This document shows positions 7,703 to 17,293 of a stretch of DNA of 64,000 nt, piece after piece. The stretch comes from Paraflavisolibacter caeni (GTDB lineage Bacteria; Bacteroidota; Bacteroidia; Chitinophagales; Chitinophagaceae). Positions within the stretch are counted from its first letter, which is position 1. Each line of letters opens with the position of its first letter. The DNA lies in NCBI RefSeq assembly GCF_025628885.1, contig NZ_JAOTIF010000007.1, positions 1 through 64,000 on the forward strand, in the 5' to 3' direction. Below the pieces are notes generated by a model. It was not told where the DNA came from and did no database searches. It saw only the letters and a program-made list of their open reading frames with translations. The position numbers and the translations under genes were made by a program.

Positions 7703-9880
7703 ATGAATACAAAAGTATTTCCAGGCAGTCCATTTCCATTAGGGGCAACATGGGACGGTGAAGGTGTTAATTTTGCTATTTATTCTGAAAATGCACAAGG
7801 TGTTGATCTCTGCCTTTTTAATTCTACTGAGGATGAAGCAGAATCTGTAAAGATCAGAATCAATGAAGTAACTCATTACATATGGCATGTTTATGTTCCG
7901 GGATTAAAGCCTGGTCAGTTATATGGCTACCGTATTTATGGTCCTTACGAACCTCACAATGGCCATCGTTTTAACCCTAATAAGTTGCTTATAGATCCTT
8001 ATGCTAAAGCTGTTGCAGGGACAATTCAATGGCATGATGCTCTCTTTGGTTATGAAATAGGAAATGTTGAGGAAGATTTAAGCTTTAGCGATGTAGACAG
8101 TGCTCCATACATACCAAAATCAGTAGTGATTGACCATCGTTTTGACTGGGAGGGGGTTCAAAAGCCAAAGGTCCCTTATTATAAGACTATCATATATGAG
8201 GCGCATGTGAAAGGGTTAACCATGATGCATCCTGATTTGCCGGAGGAAATCAGGGGAACTTATGCAGGCATTGCCCATCCCATTACTATCAATTACTTAA
8301 AAGAGTTGGGTATCACTACACTAGAGCTCATGCCAGTACATCATTTTGTTACTGACAGGCATCTTAAGGAAAGAGGGCTCTCAAATTACTGGGGGTACAA
8401 TACAATAGGTTTCTTTGCCCCGGATGTACGTTATTCAGCTACTGGAGGCTTAGGGGAGCAAGTGATAGAATTTAAAAATATGGTGAAGGAGTTGCACAAG
8501 GCTGGCATTGAGGTGATCCTGGATGTTGTATACAATCATACCGGAGAAGGCAATCATATGGGCCCTACGCTTTCATTCCGGGGAATTGATAATGCCCTGT
8601 ACTATCGTCTTACAGAAGATAGACGGTATTATATGGATTATACCGGCACAGGGAATACATTGAATGCACAATTCCCTCATGTTCTGAGACTGATCATGGA
8701 CAGCCTTCGCTATTGGATTGTGGATATGCAAGTTGATGGTTTTCGGTTTGACCTCGCATCAGCACTTGCCAGGGAATTGCATGAAGTAGACCGCCTAGGT
8801 TCCTTTTTTGATATTATACACCAGGACCCAACCATTTCCCAGGTAAAACTTATTGCTGAGCCATGGGATATTGGTGAAGGTGGCTATCAAGTGGGTAAAT
8901 TTCCCCCCGGTTGGGCTGAATGGAATGGCAAGTACAGGGACTGTATTCGTGACTATTGGCGAGGTGCAGAAAGTATGTTGGCTGAGTTTGCTGAACGTTT
9001 TACAGGCAGTTCAGATCTTTACAAAAACGACTCCCGGCGCCCTACAGCCAGTATCAATTTTGTAACTGCTCATGACGGCTTCACGCTTAATGACCTTGTA
9101 TCATACAATGAAAAACATAACGAAGCGAATGGGGAGAATAACAATGATGGAGAATCCCATAACCATTCGTGGAATTGTGGTGTAGAAGGACCAACTGATG
9201 ATCCTGTTGTTCTTGAATTAAGGCAACGTCAAATGAGAAACTTTCTGGCTACCCTTTTCCTTTCACAAGGGGTGCCGATGTTGCTTGCCGGTGATGAGTT
9301 GGGGCGTACGCAACAAGGAAACAACAACGCATACTGCCAGGATAATGAAATTTCATGGATCAACTGGAAGGCGGCTGATCAGGATTTAATTCAGTTTACG
9401 CAAAAGATCATACAGTTACGTAAAAAACATCCTGTATTTCGCAGGAGGCGCTGGTTCCAGGGACTGCCCATTAAAGGGATTGGATTGGAAGATATTGCCT
9501 GGTTCCTGCCTGATGGTTCAGAAATGACAGAAGAGCATTGGAATGTTGACTTTGCTAAATCAATGGCTATTTTCCTCAATGGTCATGGGATACATTCCAT
9601 TGGCTACAATGGAGAACAGGTTATAGATGATAGTTTTTATGTCATTTTTAATGCTTTTCATGAATCACTGTCATTTAAGTTGCCCGGAAGACAATATGGA
9701 CTTAAGTGGATTAAAGAACTGGATACGAATGAAATTGAATTTGAACCGGCAACATATGCTGCGAGAGAATCTATTAAAGTAGAAGGTAGGTCGATATTGC
9801 TGTTAAGGGCAAAAGTTAAAGAGCAAGTAGGAGTTTCAAAGAAGGTTCCCAAAGGTTCAGTAAGAAAAGTGAAGGCTTGA
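7703..9880 (+). CDS. glgX: Glycogen debranching enzyme GlgX (GH13, isoamylase type)
   Basis: A 725-residue cytoplasmic GH13 enzyme that hydrolyses alpha-1,6 branches of glycogen limit dextrins. It starts MNTKVFPGSPFPLGATWDGE, the usual GlgX/TreX opening with a CBM48 domain in roughly the first 150 residues. The barrel follows with DVVYNHTGEGN, GFRFDLASALARE (nucleophile Asp, about residue 350), LIAEPWDIGEGGYQVG (acid/base Glu, about 385) and TAHDGFTLNDLVSYNEKHN (third Asp, about 457). Length and order match the family. It heads a same-strand run with TreZ and TreY-MalQ, the classic TreX-TreY-TreZ arrangement, so it probably supplies linear maltodextrin for trehalose formation. Confidence 0.95.
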   Translation: MNTKVFPGSPFPLGATWDGEGVNFAIYSENAQGVDLCLFNSTEDEAESVKIRINEVTHYIWHVYVPGLKPGQLYGYRIYGPYEPHNGHRFNPNKLLIDPYAKAVAGTIQWHDALFGYEIGNVEEDLSFSDVDSAPYIPKSVVIDHRFDWEGVQKPKVPYYKTIIYEAHVKGLTMMHPDLPEEIRGTYAGIAHPITINYLKELGITTLELMPVHHFVTDRHLKERGLSNYWGYNTIGFFAPDVRYSATGGLGEQVIEFKNMVKELHKAGIEVILDVVYNHTGEGNHMGPTLSFRGIDNALYYRLTEDRRYYMDYTGTGNTLNAQFPHVLRLIMDSLRYWIVDMQVDGFRFDLASALARELHEVDRLGSFFDIIHQDPTISQVKLIAEPWDIGEGGYQVGKFPPGWAEWNGKYRDCIRDYWRGAESMLAEFAERFTGSSDLYKNDSRRPTASINFVTAHDGFTLNDLVSYNEKHNEANGENNNDGESHNHSWNCGVEGPTDDPVVLELRQRQMRNFLATLFLSQGVPMLLAGDELGRTQQGNNNAYCQDNEISWINWKAADQDLIQFTQKIIQLRKKHPVFRRRRWFQGLPIKGIGLEDIAWFLPDGSEMTEEHWNVDFAKSMAIFLNGHGIHSIGYNGEQVIDDSFYVIFNAFHESLSFKLPGRQYGLKWIKELDTNEIEFEPATYAARESIKVEGRSILLLRAKVKEQVGVSKKVPKGSVRKVKA

Positions 9881-9928
9881 TGTAATGTGGTTCTGAACAT
9901 GTGAATTACTAATTGCTAAAAATAATCT

Positions 9929-11752
9929 ATGAGAAAACCTGGAGTTGATTTCCATAAAAACGGAACAAATGAAATTGTTTTGTGGGCTCCTTACGCAGTA
10001 AAAGTTGAGACAATAATAGACGGAGCTGAACGCCTGGAATTGGAAAAGAGCGAAGAGGGTTACTGGAAACTAACTACTGATCAAATCAAAGAAGGTAGCC
10101 GCTACCAGTTTTGTTTGAATGGTAGTGATCCGTTGCCCGACCCGGCTTCACGTTTCCAACCTGAAGGTGTACACGGATCTTCGCAAGCAATTGATCTCAA
10201 AAATTATCAATGGTCTGATGAGCAGTGGAAGAATCCGCCACTCGAAGAATATATCTTGTATGAATTGCACACCGGAACATTTACACAGGAAGGTACTTTT
10301 TTATCTATTGAGCAAAAGCTGGATTATCTTAAAGATCTGGGTGTGAATGCAATAGAGATCATGCCTGTAGCACAATTTCCTGGTAGCCGCAACTGGGGTT
10401 ATGATGGCGTAGCTCCATATGCCGTACAGAATAGTTATGGTGGTCCGAGGGGATTACAGCATTTAGTCAATGCATGTCATCATAAAGGCATAGCAGTTGT
10501 GCTGGATGTTGTGTACAATCATTTAGGTCCGGAAGGGGCTTATCATTACCTATTCGGCCCTTACTTCAATGATAAATATAGAATTCCCTGGGGAGGGGCT
10601 ATCAATTTTGATGATGCCTGGAGTGATGGCGTGCGGGATTATTTTATAGAAAATGCCTTGATGTGGTTCAGGGAATTTCATATTGATGCACTTCGTCTTG
10701 ATGCTGTTCATGCAATCAAAGACTTTAGTCCTGTACATATTCTAAAAGAGATCAAGTTGCGCGTTAATGACCTGATGAAGGAGACCGGCAGGACGCATTA
10801 TCTTATGGTGGAACTAGATCTGAATGATACCCGCTATATCGATCAATTGGAAAAGGGAGGTTATGGTATGGATGCCCAGTGGGTGGATGAGTTTCACCAT
10901 TCACTTCGTGTAACCGCAGGTGGTAGCCGATATGGGTATTTTTCAGATTTTGAAGGCATCCATCATTTAGCAAAGGCTTACCAGGATGTTTTTGTATATG
11001 ATGGCCAGTTTTCGCAACACCGTAAAAAGAGATTTGGTGTAAAAGTCGAGGGAGAAAACGGTGGCAGGTTTATTGTGTTTTCACAGAATCATGACCAGGT
11101 AGGAAACCGGATGTTAGGCGAGCGCACAAGTGTTCTGAAATCTTTTGAAATGCAAAAGGTTTTAGCAGGTTCTGTTTTGTTTAGTCCTTATATACCCATG
11201 TTGTTTATGGGAGAAGAGTGGAGCGAGCCGCATCCATTTCTATATTTCGTTAGCCATACAGATCCGCAGTTGGCAGAGGCCGTACGCAAGGGGCGTAAAG
11301 CAGAATTTACTGCATTTCATGCTGAAGGAGAAGCTCCGGATCCTATGGATCAAGACGCCTTCTTGCAATCAAAGCTGCAATGGGACCTGCTTGAGGAAGA
11401 ACCTCACAGAACAATGTTTCGATTCTATCAAACACTTATTGCTGTTCGTAAGCAGCAACCTGCTTTATCTCATCTCAACAGAAGTCAACTTGATGTTGAA
11501 GTAATGGACGAACAAAACGTATTATTCCTGCGGAGATGGCACCATGAGCGGCAAGTCTTTTGCTACTTCAATTTTTCAGGTGCGCAACAAACTGTCAAAA
11601 TTCCTAATCAATCTGACAAATGGCATCTTTTGATCAATTCTGCTGCGCCTGAATGGAATGGACATAGTGCAGTCCCAACATCTGTATCCCATAATGAGAA
11701 TATCGATTTGCAACCGGAATCATTCATCCTATATTCTAACAACCATGTATAA
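9929..11752 (+). CDS. treZ: Malto-oligosyltrehalose trehalohydrolase TreZ (GH13_10)
   Basis: TreZ releases trehalose from the maltooligosyl-trehalose made by TreY. The 607-residue protein has a short N-terminal CBM48-like domain (NEIVLWAPYAVKVE), then the barrel with DVVYNHLGPEGAYH, LRLDAVHAIKD (nucleophile Asp, about residue 257), MVELDLNDTRY (acid/base Glu, in the TreZ-specific E-x-D-L-N-D form, about 295) and QNHDQVGNRM (about 390). The last eight bases overlap the start of the next gene, giving translational coupling with the TreY-MalQ fusion. It is a cytoplasmic enzyme with no signal peptide. Confidence 0.95.
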   Translation: MRKPGVDFHKNGTNEIVLWAPYAVKVETIIDGAERLELEKSEEGYWKLTTDQIKEGSRYQFCLNGSDPLPDPASRFQPEGVHGSSQAIDLKNYQWSDEQWKNPPLEEYILYELHTGTFTQEGTFLSIEQKLDYLKDLGVNAIEIMPVAQFPGSRNWGYDGVAPYAVQNSYGGPRGLQHLVNACHHKGIAVVLDVVYNHLGPEGAYHYLFGPYFNDKYRIPWGGAINFDDAWSDGVRDYFIENALMWFREFHIDALRLDAVHAIKDFSPVHILKEIKLRVNDLMKETGRTHYLMVELDLNDTRYIDQLEKGGYGMDAQWVDEFHHSLRVTAGGSRYGYFSDFEGIHHLAKAYQDVFVYDGQFSQHRKKRFGVKVEGENGGRFIVFSQNHDQVGNRMLGERTSVLKSFEMQKVLAGSVLFSPYIPMLFMGEEWSEPHPFLYFVSHTDPQLAEAVRKGRKAEFTAFHAEGEAPDPMDQDAFLQSKLQWDLLEEEPHRTMFRFYQTLIAVRKQQPALSHLNRSQLDVEVMDEQNVLFLRRWHHERQVFCYFNFSGAQQTVKIPNQSDKWHLLINSAAPEWNGHSAVPTSVSHNENIDLQPESFILYSNNHV

Positions 11753-14700
11753 TCCTGTAGCAACATACCGGATACAGTTTCATAAAAATTTCAGCTTTAC
11801 CGATCTTGAAAAGATAATTCCTTACCTGAAAAGCTTAGGAATCAAAACAATTTATGCTTCGCCCATATTTGAATCTTTAAAAGGAAGCACGCATGGGTAT
11901 GATACTTTGAATTCAAGTAAGATTGATCCTGAAATCGGTACAGAGGAGCAATTGAAAGAGATCAACAACAAATTAAAAACGGAAGGTATAGGCTGGCTCC
12001 AGGATATCGTACCGAATCATATGGCTTTCGATTCCACCAATCCCTGGATCATGGATGTTTTGGAGAAAGGCCCGCAATCTGTTTACGCTCCTTACTTTGA
12101 TATTACCTGGTCGGGAGATATGCATCAAGGAAGACTTATGGTTCCATTCCTGGGATCAACCCTGGAGGATGTGGTCAATAGAGGCGAGTTGAAAATAGCT
12201 TATACGGATAACCGGTTTGTATTTCAATATTACAATATGAGTTATCCATTGTATCCTAAATCTTACGCTACCATATTGGATGGGGGAGAAAAATTGAATC
12301 TAGATGCTTTGGAGCAACTGATTGTACAGATGCCTGGAATGAAACAGATTGAAGATGCTAAGGCTTACAGTGAACAATGGGATGAGTTTCGTTTGCAGTT
12401 GGCTGGTGTAATGAAAAATAAAGCCGTCAGATCAGCTATTGATGCCCGTTTGCAGCAGATCAACAAGGATAAGGAAAAATTATTACAAATAGCCGGTGAA
12501 CAGGCATACCGGCTATGTCATTGGCAAGAAGCAGATGCAAAGATCAACTACCGGCGATTCTTTACTGTAAACGGATTGATCTGTTTGAACATCCAGAATG
12601 AGGAGGCCTTCCTGGCACATCATGAATATATTAAAACCTTGGTAAACAAGGGTATTATTCAAGGTGTGCGCGTCGATCATATTGATGGGCTATATGATCC
12701 AACGGCTTACCTCGGGCGCCTACGGCAACTGACAGGAGAGGAAACCTACATCGTTGTTGAAAAGATATTAGAGCGAAGAGAAGTACTTTCAAAGAAATGG
12801 CCTATTCAAGGCAATACGGGCTATGATTTTCTTGCTATGGTGAATAACCTGTTTACGCAGAATGAGAGTGAAGATGCGTTTACAGATTATTACCAGGAAC
12901 TTACTGATGATTTCACTTCAATTTCCCATCATATCTATTTAAAGAAGAGACAAATACTTCTGGATCATATGGGTGGTGAACTGGACAACCTTTACAGGTT
13001 ATTTATTGAGCTGAACCTGGTTGAAAAAAGATCGTTCTCAAGTATCAGGAGAGAAGATTTAAAGGACGTTATAGCTGAGTTTTTGATACAATGTCCGGTT
13101 TACCGATTCTATGGTAATAAGTTGCCTCTGGAGGGGGCGGAGGCAGAAGGCGTTCAGCTGATTCTTAACCGCATACGCAAGACGGATACTGAATTAATTA
13201 GTGCAACAGGTTTGCTGGAGTCAGTTTTACTGCATCGGCCACATGAGGGTAATGAAGATTATAACAGTCGTGTGTTGCAATTTTACCAGCGATGCATGCA
13301 ATTTACGGGGCCTCTTACGGCAAAGGGTGTTGAAGATACGCTTATGTATACCTATAACCGATTTATAGGACATAATGAAGTTGGGGATGCTCCAGCATCT
13401 TTTGGGTTGGCGCCAGATGAGTTTCATGAAAAAATGAAGGCACGGCAGGAACAGTGGCCATTATCGCTGAACGCAACATCTACACATGATACCAAAAGGG
13501 GAGAGGATGTGCGTGCGAGGTTGAATGTATTGACTGATATACCCGAAGAATGGTTTGAAACCGTGGACGAATGGCAAGAATTAACAATGGAGTTGAAGGA
13601 GGATGATGCGCCTGATGCGAACGATGAATATTTGATCTACCAGACTTTGATAGGATCCTATCCAATGCCCGGAGCAGATGATGGTGATTATAAAGATCGA
13701 TTACTGGAATATGTGCAAAAAGCTATCAGGGAGGCTAAACGGTATTCTAATTGGACTTCTCCTAATGAGGAGTATGAAAGCTCGGTAAAAGCCTTTGCAA
13801 AAGCCTTATTAGATAAAAAGAAACCATTCTGGAATAGTTTTGAATCCTTTCATCAAAGGGTTGTTGACTTTGGTATTGTTAATTCTCTTTCCCAATTATT
13901 GCTGAAACTTACTTGCCCTGGTGTACCTGATATCTACCAGGGAACAGATTTGTGGGATCTCAGTCTTGTTGATCCTGATAATCGCAGGTCAGTGGATTAT
14001 GACAAGCGAGGCCTGTTACTGGAATCAATTGTAGAAAATGAATCTCCAAGTGAAAGGCTGCTCCAGGAGTTATGGGAAACACGCTACGATGGACGCGTGA
14101 AATTATGGCTGTTGAAATCGGTATTACAAATGCGATCGGAGCATCCTGAACTTTTTGTAAGAGGTGATTATATTCCTCTTAGAGTAAGTGGGGCTTATAA
14201 AAACCATGTATTTGCATTTGCCCGGAGGTACCTGCAAACGTGGATTATCATAGCTGTACCCTTACATCCTACTGTTCTTTGCCAGGAACAGAATACTTCT
14301 GTCAATGAGATAGACTGGAAAAATACAGCCATTGTTTTACCCCAGGAATTAACCAGCGGTTGGGAACATCTGCTATCACATGCCAGGAGCAACCCTGCCA
14401 AGGAGATCAGGATACAGGAAGTATTTGCAGGATTGCCATTGGCTATATTGAGATTGTTCCAAACAGTAGGCCAAAGGAGTGCAGGCATATTGGTTCATGT
14501 TTCTTCCCTTCCTTCACCATTTGGTATTGGAGATCTAGGTCCGGAGGCAAAGGCGTTTGCATCCTTCTTATATCGCTGTCACCAGCGTTTCTGGCAGTTC
14601 TTACCTCTTAACCCAACTGAAGGAGGGCAAGGTCATTCGCCCTATAGTTCGATTTCGAGCAAGGCTGGGAATACGTTATTAATCAGCCCGGAATTGCTGG

Positions 14701-15968
14701 TGAAAGATGGATTTCTGCATCAATCTGATTTACAGGGGTATTACCTGCCTGCTGAATCGAGGGTGAATTACGAAGAAGTAGAGCGCCTTAAAACTGATTT
14801 GTTTGATAAGGCCTGGTCGAACTTTCAGAACAATGACTATGAAGCGGCTAAACACCTGTTTGAGCAATTCTGTGAACAGGAAAAAGAATGGCTTGATGAC
14901 TTTGCTATTTATTCAGTAGCCAAGAAGATTCAAAAAGGTAAGCCATGGTATGAATGGCCGGTGTCTTTGAAGCAACGGCAGCCCGCCGCAATCAAGAAGC
15001 TGGAACAGCAACAAGCGGATGCAATGAACAAAACCAAGTGGCTGCAATTCTTGTTTATGAAACAATGGAAAGAGTTAAAAGCCTATTGCAACCAACTTGG
15101 GATCATGCTGTTGGGTGATCTTCCAATTTATGTGAGTTATGATTCGGTAGATGTATGGTCACACAGGGATATCTTTAGTGTTGACAGTAAAGGAGAGCGC
15201 ATAGGCATGGCCGGGGTTCCACCTGATGCTTTTAGTGCTGACGGACAACTATGGGGCATGCCTGTCTTTCGATGGGATGTCTTGAAAGAGCGTGGATATG
15301 ATTGGTGGATTCAGCGATTGAAAAAGAATAAAGAGTTATTTGACCTGGTTCGCCTGGATCATTTCAGGGCTTTTGTTTCCTATTGGGAAGTTCCCGCTGG
15401 TTCAGAAACGGCCAGGAATGGCGAATGGAAAGAAGGTCCCGGATCGGATTTCTTTTCGGTTGTGCAGCAGGAATTAGGCGGACTTCCATTTGTAGCCGAG
15501 GACCTGGGAGAAGTTGATGAAACAGTTTATAGGTTGAGAGATGAATTTAACCTGCCAGGCATGAAGGTGCTGCAATTTGCATTTAGCGAGGATATTGCGC
15601 ACTCGCCCCATATACCCCATAACTATGGAGAGAACTTCGTTGTGTATACCGGTACGCATGATAATAATACAACATTAGGATGGTACAGGCAGGAGGGCCA
15701 GAATGACAGGTACCGTTTGAATCAATATCTGGGATATAATGTTCCTGAAAATGAGGTGAGTAGAGTATTGGGCAGATTGGCGTATGGGTCTGTTGGCAGG
15801 ACGGTTATATTGCCATTGCAGGACGTACTTTCACTTGATGAAAGTGCAAGGATGAATATACCCTCGTCAGGAGAGGAAAACTGGAGGTGGCGGTTGGTGC
15901 CAGGGCAGTTGAATGGGAATGCTGAGCATCTTTTAAGAGAATGGACGGCTTTGTATAACAGAATGTGA
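11745..15968 (+). CDS. Fusion of malto-oligosyltrehalose synthase (TreY) and 4-alpha-glucanotransferase (MalQ)
   Basis: One uninterrupted frame of 1,407 residues joins two enzymes. Residues 1 to about 905 are TreY (GH13_26): MYNPVATYRIQFHKNFSF, GVRVDHIDGLYDP (nucleophile Asp, near 310), YIVVEKILE (Glu, near 340), STHDTKRGEDVRARL (near 580) and VPDIYQGTDLWDLSLVDPDN. Residues from about 908 to the end are a full-length GH77 MalQ: GILVHVSSLPSPFGIGDLG, LVRLDHFRAF (nucleophile Asp, near 1203), FVAEDLGE (acid/base Glu, near 1250) and YTGTHDNNT (near 1303). All catalytic residues of both halves are present. The ATG at 11745 overlaps the end of treZ; 29 codons further upstream are open but lie inside treZ. 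MalQ could remake long chains from the short dextrins TreY/TreZ leave behind. Confidence 0.93.
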   Translation: MYNPVATYRIQFHKNFSFTDLEKIIPYLKSLGIKTIYASPIFESLKGSTHGYDTLNSSKIDPEIGTEEQLKEINNKLKTEGIGWLQDIVPNHMAFDSTNPWIMDVLEKGPQSVYAPYFDITWSGDMHQGRLMVPFLGSTLEDVVNRGELKIAYTDNRFVFQYYNMSYPLYPKSYATILDGGEKLNLDALEQLIVQMPGMKQIEDAKAYSEQWDEFRLQLAGVMKNKAVRSAIDARLQQINKDKEKLLQIAGEQAYRLCHWQEADAKINYRRFFTVNGLICLNIQNEEAFLAHHEYIKTLVNKGIIQGVRVDHIDGLYDPTAYLGRLRQLTGEETYIVVEKILERREVLSKKWPIQGNTGYDFLAMVNNLFTQNESEDAFTDYYQELTDDFTSISHHIYLKKRQILLDHMGGELDNLYRLFIELNLVEKRSFSSIRREDLKDVIAEFLIQCPVYRFYGNKLPLEGAEAEGVQLILNRIRKTDTELISATGLLESVLLHRPHEGNEDYNSRVLQFYQRCMQFTGPLTAKGVEDTLMYTYNRFIGHNEVGDAPASFGLAPDEFHEKMKARQEQWPLSLNATSTHDTKRGEDVRARLNVLTDIPEEWFETVDEWQELTMELKEDDAPDANDEYLIYQTLIGSYPMPGADDGDYKDRLLEYVQKAIREAKRYSNWTSPNEEYESSVKAFAKALLDKKKPFWNSFESFHQRVVDFGIVNSLSQLLLKLTCPGVPDIYQGTDLWDLSLVDPDNRRSVDYDKRGLLLESIVENESPSERLLQELWETRYDGRVKLWLLKSVLQMRSEHPELFVRGDYIPLRVSGAYKNHVFAFARRYLQTWIIIAVPLHPTVLCQEQNTSVNEIDWKNTAIVLPQELTSGWEHLLSHARSNPAKEIRIQEVFAGLPLAILRLFQTVGQRSAGILVHVSSLPSPFGIGDLGPEAKAFASFLYRCHQRFWQFLPLNPTEGGQGHSPYSSISSKAGNTLLISPELLVKDGFLHQSDLQGYYLPAESRVNYEEVERLKTDLFDKAWSNFQNNDYEAAKHLFEQFCEQEKEWLDDFAIYSVAKKIQKGKPWYEWPVSLKQRQPAAIKKLEQQQADAMNKTKWLQFLFMKQWKELKAYCNQLGIMLLGDLPIYVSYDSVDVWSHRDIFSVDSKGERIGMAGVPPDAFSADGQLWGMPVFRWDVLKERGYDWWIQRLKKNKELFDLVRLDHFRAFVSYWEVPAGSETARNGEWKEGPGSDFFSVVQQELGGLPFVAEDLGEVDETVYRLRDEFNLPGMKVLQFAFSEDIAHSPHIPHNYGENFVVYTGTHDNNTTLGWYRQEGQNDRYRLNQYLGYNVPENEVSRVLGRLAYGSVGRTVILPLQDVLSLDESARMNIPSSGEENWRWRLVPGQLNGNAEHLLREWTALYNRM

Positions 15969-16148
15969 TGCGAATGACGAATGGGAGTTTGACGTTTGGA
16001 GTTGGGAGTTGGGGGGATTCAAAACTTGGAAGGTGGGGGTTGGTTTTGTACCTTTAGGCCCAGTTCCATTGCCTCCGTTCAGGGCTTTTTAGGGCGTTCT
16101 GCCTGTAGGTTGTTTTCCCCTTATTTATGAGCATTTGCTCAATTCAGA

Positions 16149-16273
16149 TCGAAGCATAGTCGAAAGATGGTCGAAGGATAGTCGAAGGATGATCGAAGGA
16201 TGGTCGAAGTAGTCTAGCCTTAAGTACGGCTATGGTACGGCTTAAGTACGGAGTTGGTACGGCTTAGGTAGGG
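16149..16273. repeat. 11-bp tandem repeat zone (right), two unit families
   Basis: TCGAAG (one copy TCGAAA) starts at 16149, 16160, 16171, 16182, 16193 and 16204, exactly 11 bp apart. It is followed by GTACGG at 16224, 16235, 16246 and 16257, and GTAGGG at 16268, again 11 bp apart. The GTACGG unit with its neighbouring CTTA is the reverse complement of the CCGTAC unit seen near 350-378. The surrounding gap 15969-16422 is otherwise G-rich simple text without a gene. It is not a CRISPR array: there are no spacers. Confidence 0.85.
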
Positions 16274-16422
16274 CGCAGCAACCAAGGATGCACGTAGTTG
16301 GGGTGGAAAAAATGTGGGTGTGATAGATCGAAATAAGGGTGAGCTGATTTGGAAAAGAGATGAAGATAATTTATATTAGAGCGAATAGCCGTTTACAAGC
16401 TGTCTTTTATACCCGTTATTCT

Positions 16423-17223
16423 ATGAACTTTTTGAAAAAACTATTTGGTGCCTATGAGCAAGACCAACCGGTCGAGCTGGAAACAAAACCAGATAATTCC
16501 AGACTAAACTATTTACTTGACATGAATGGCAGGCAGCGTTCCGATGAAAATTACAAAGCCATTCTGCAAGAAATATCAAGAGGTAATTCTTACTTGCTTC
16601 TTCCTTCTGTAAATGAAACTCATGGCACAAGTAAGTGGAAAACGCTAAAAAAAGGTTCAACATTAACCCTGACTTCAGTATTCAATTTAGATGGTTTACA
16701 AGTACTTGGAGCATTTAGCGATGAAAAGTCACTTTATAAATGGGCAAAAAAAGAGACTGCTTATACAGCGATGAAATCCCAAGACCTACTTGCGTTTTGC
16801 CAGCAACATGACATTGACAGGATTGTGATTAATAGTGATCAGAAAAACATGTTTGTATTAGAACGTAATCGCAGCAACATTGAAACAAGAACTATAAAGC
16901 AGGATACAACATTGCTTTTTGGCAAACCTGCTAAGCCATTAAATGGACACATCTTAAAGAATCTTATCAATAACTTTCAAAAAGTAGATACCATACTGGA
17001 AGCCTACCAATATGCACAAAGCCTGAATGATGAAACCAGCATTGTAATTGGTATCCGAATGTCCACTGTAACTGAAAATTCTAGGGCCGCATTGCATAAC
17101 GCTTTGAATAAAGCATTGGCGAATGAGCAGTTAGAAATCGCACTTGATATTATGATCATTCAAACTGAAGAGAGATTGCAGACAATCCGCAATATCCAAG
17201 ACTCACTATTTTACAGGAGGTAA
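16423..17223 (+). CDS. SseB-like domain protein
   Basis: The 266-residue protein contains an SseB N-terminal-type domain: a stretch of aliphatic strands (NSYLLLP), then VLGAFSDEKSLYKW and LLAFCQQHDIDRIVIN, the pattern where the family reads a bounded value against a test level. The C-terminal third (SIVIGIRMSTVTENSRAALH...IIQTEERLQTIR) resembles SseB C-terminal regions. The role of the family is unclear; the name comes from enhanced serine sensitivity in E. coli. MNFLKKLFG at 16423 is a natural start. An ATG at 16360 with a fair GGAAAAGAG upstream would add 21 residues. It is a cytoplasmic protein placed beside a repeat zone with no functional link to neighbours. Confidence 0.65.
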   Translation: MNFLKKLFGAYEQDQPVELETKPDNSRLNYLLDMNGRQRSDENYKAILQEISRGNSYLLLPSVNETHGTSKWKTLKKGSTLTLTSVFNLDGLQVLGAFSDEKSLYKWAKKETAYTAMKSQDLLAFCQQHDIDRIVINSDQKNMFVLERNRSNIETRTIKQDTTLLFGKPAKPLNGHILKNLINNFQKVDTILEAYQYAQSLNDETSIVIGIRMSTVTENSRAALHNALNKALANEQLEIALDIMIIQTEERLQTIRNIQDSLFYRR

Positions 17224-17293
17224 GTTACGATGCTCAACAGCTATGTAACCGGATAAAGTTTTACTTTCCCATTTGAAAGAAAAACTATGGGAC

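Noticed and set aside
150-16273. 11-bp arrays as CRISPR
   Set aside because: The units are contiguous with no unique spacers, and there are no cas genes.
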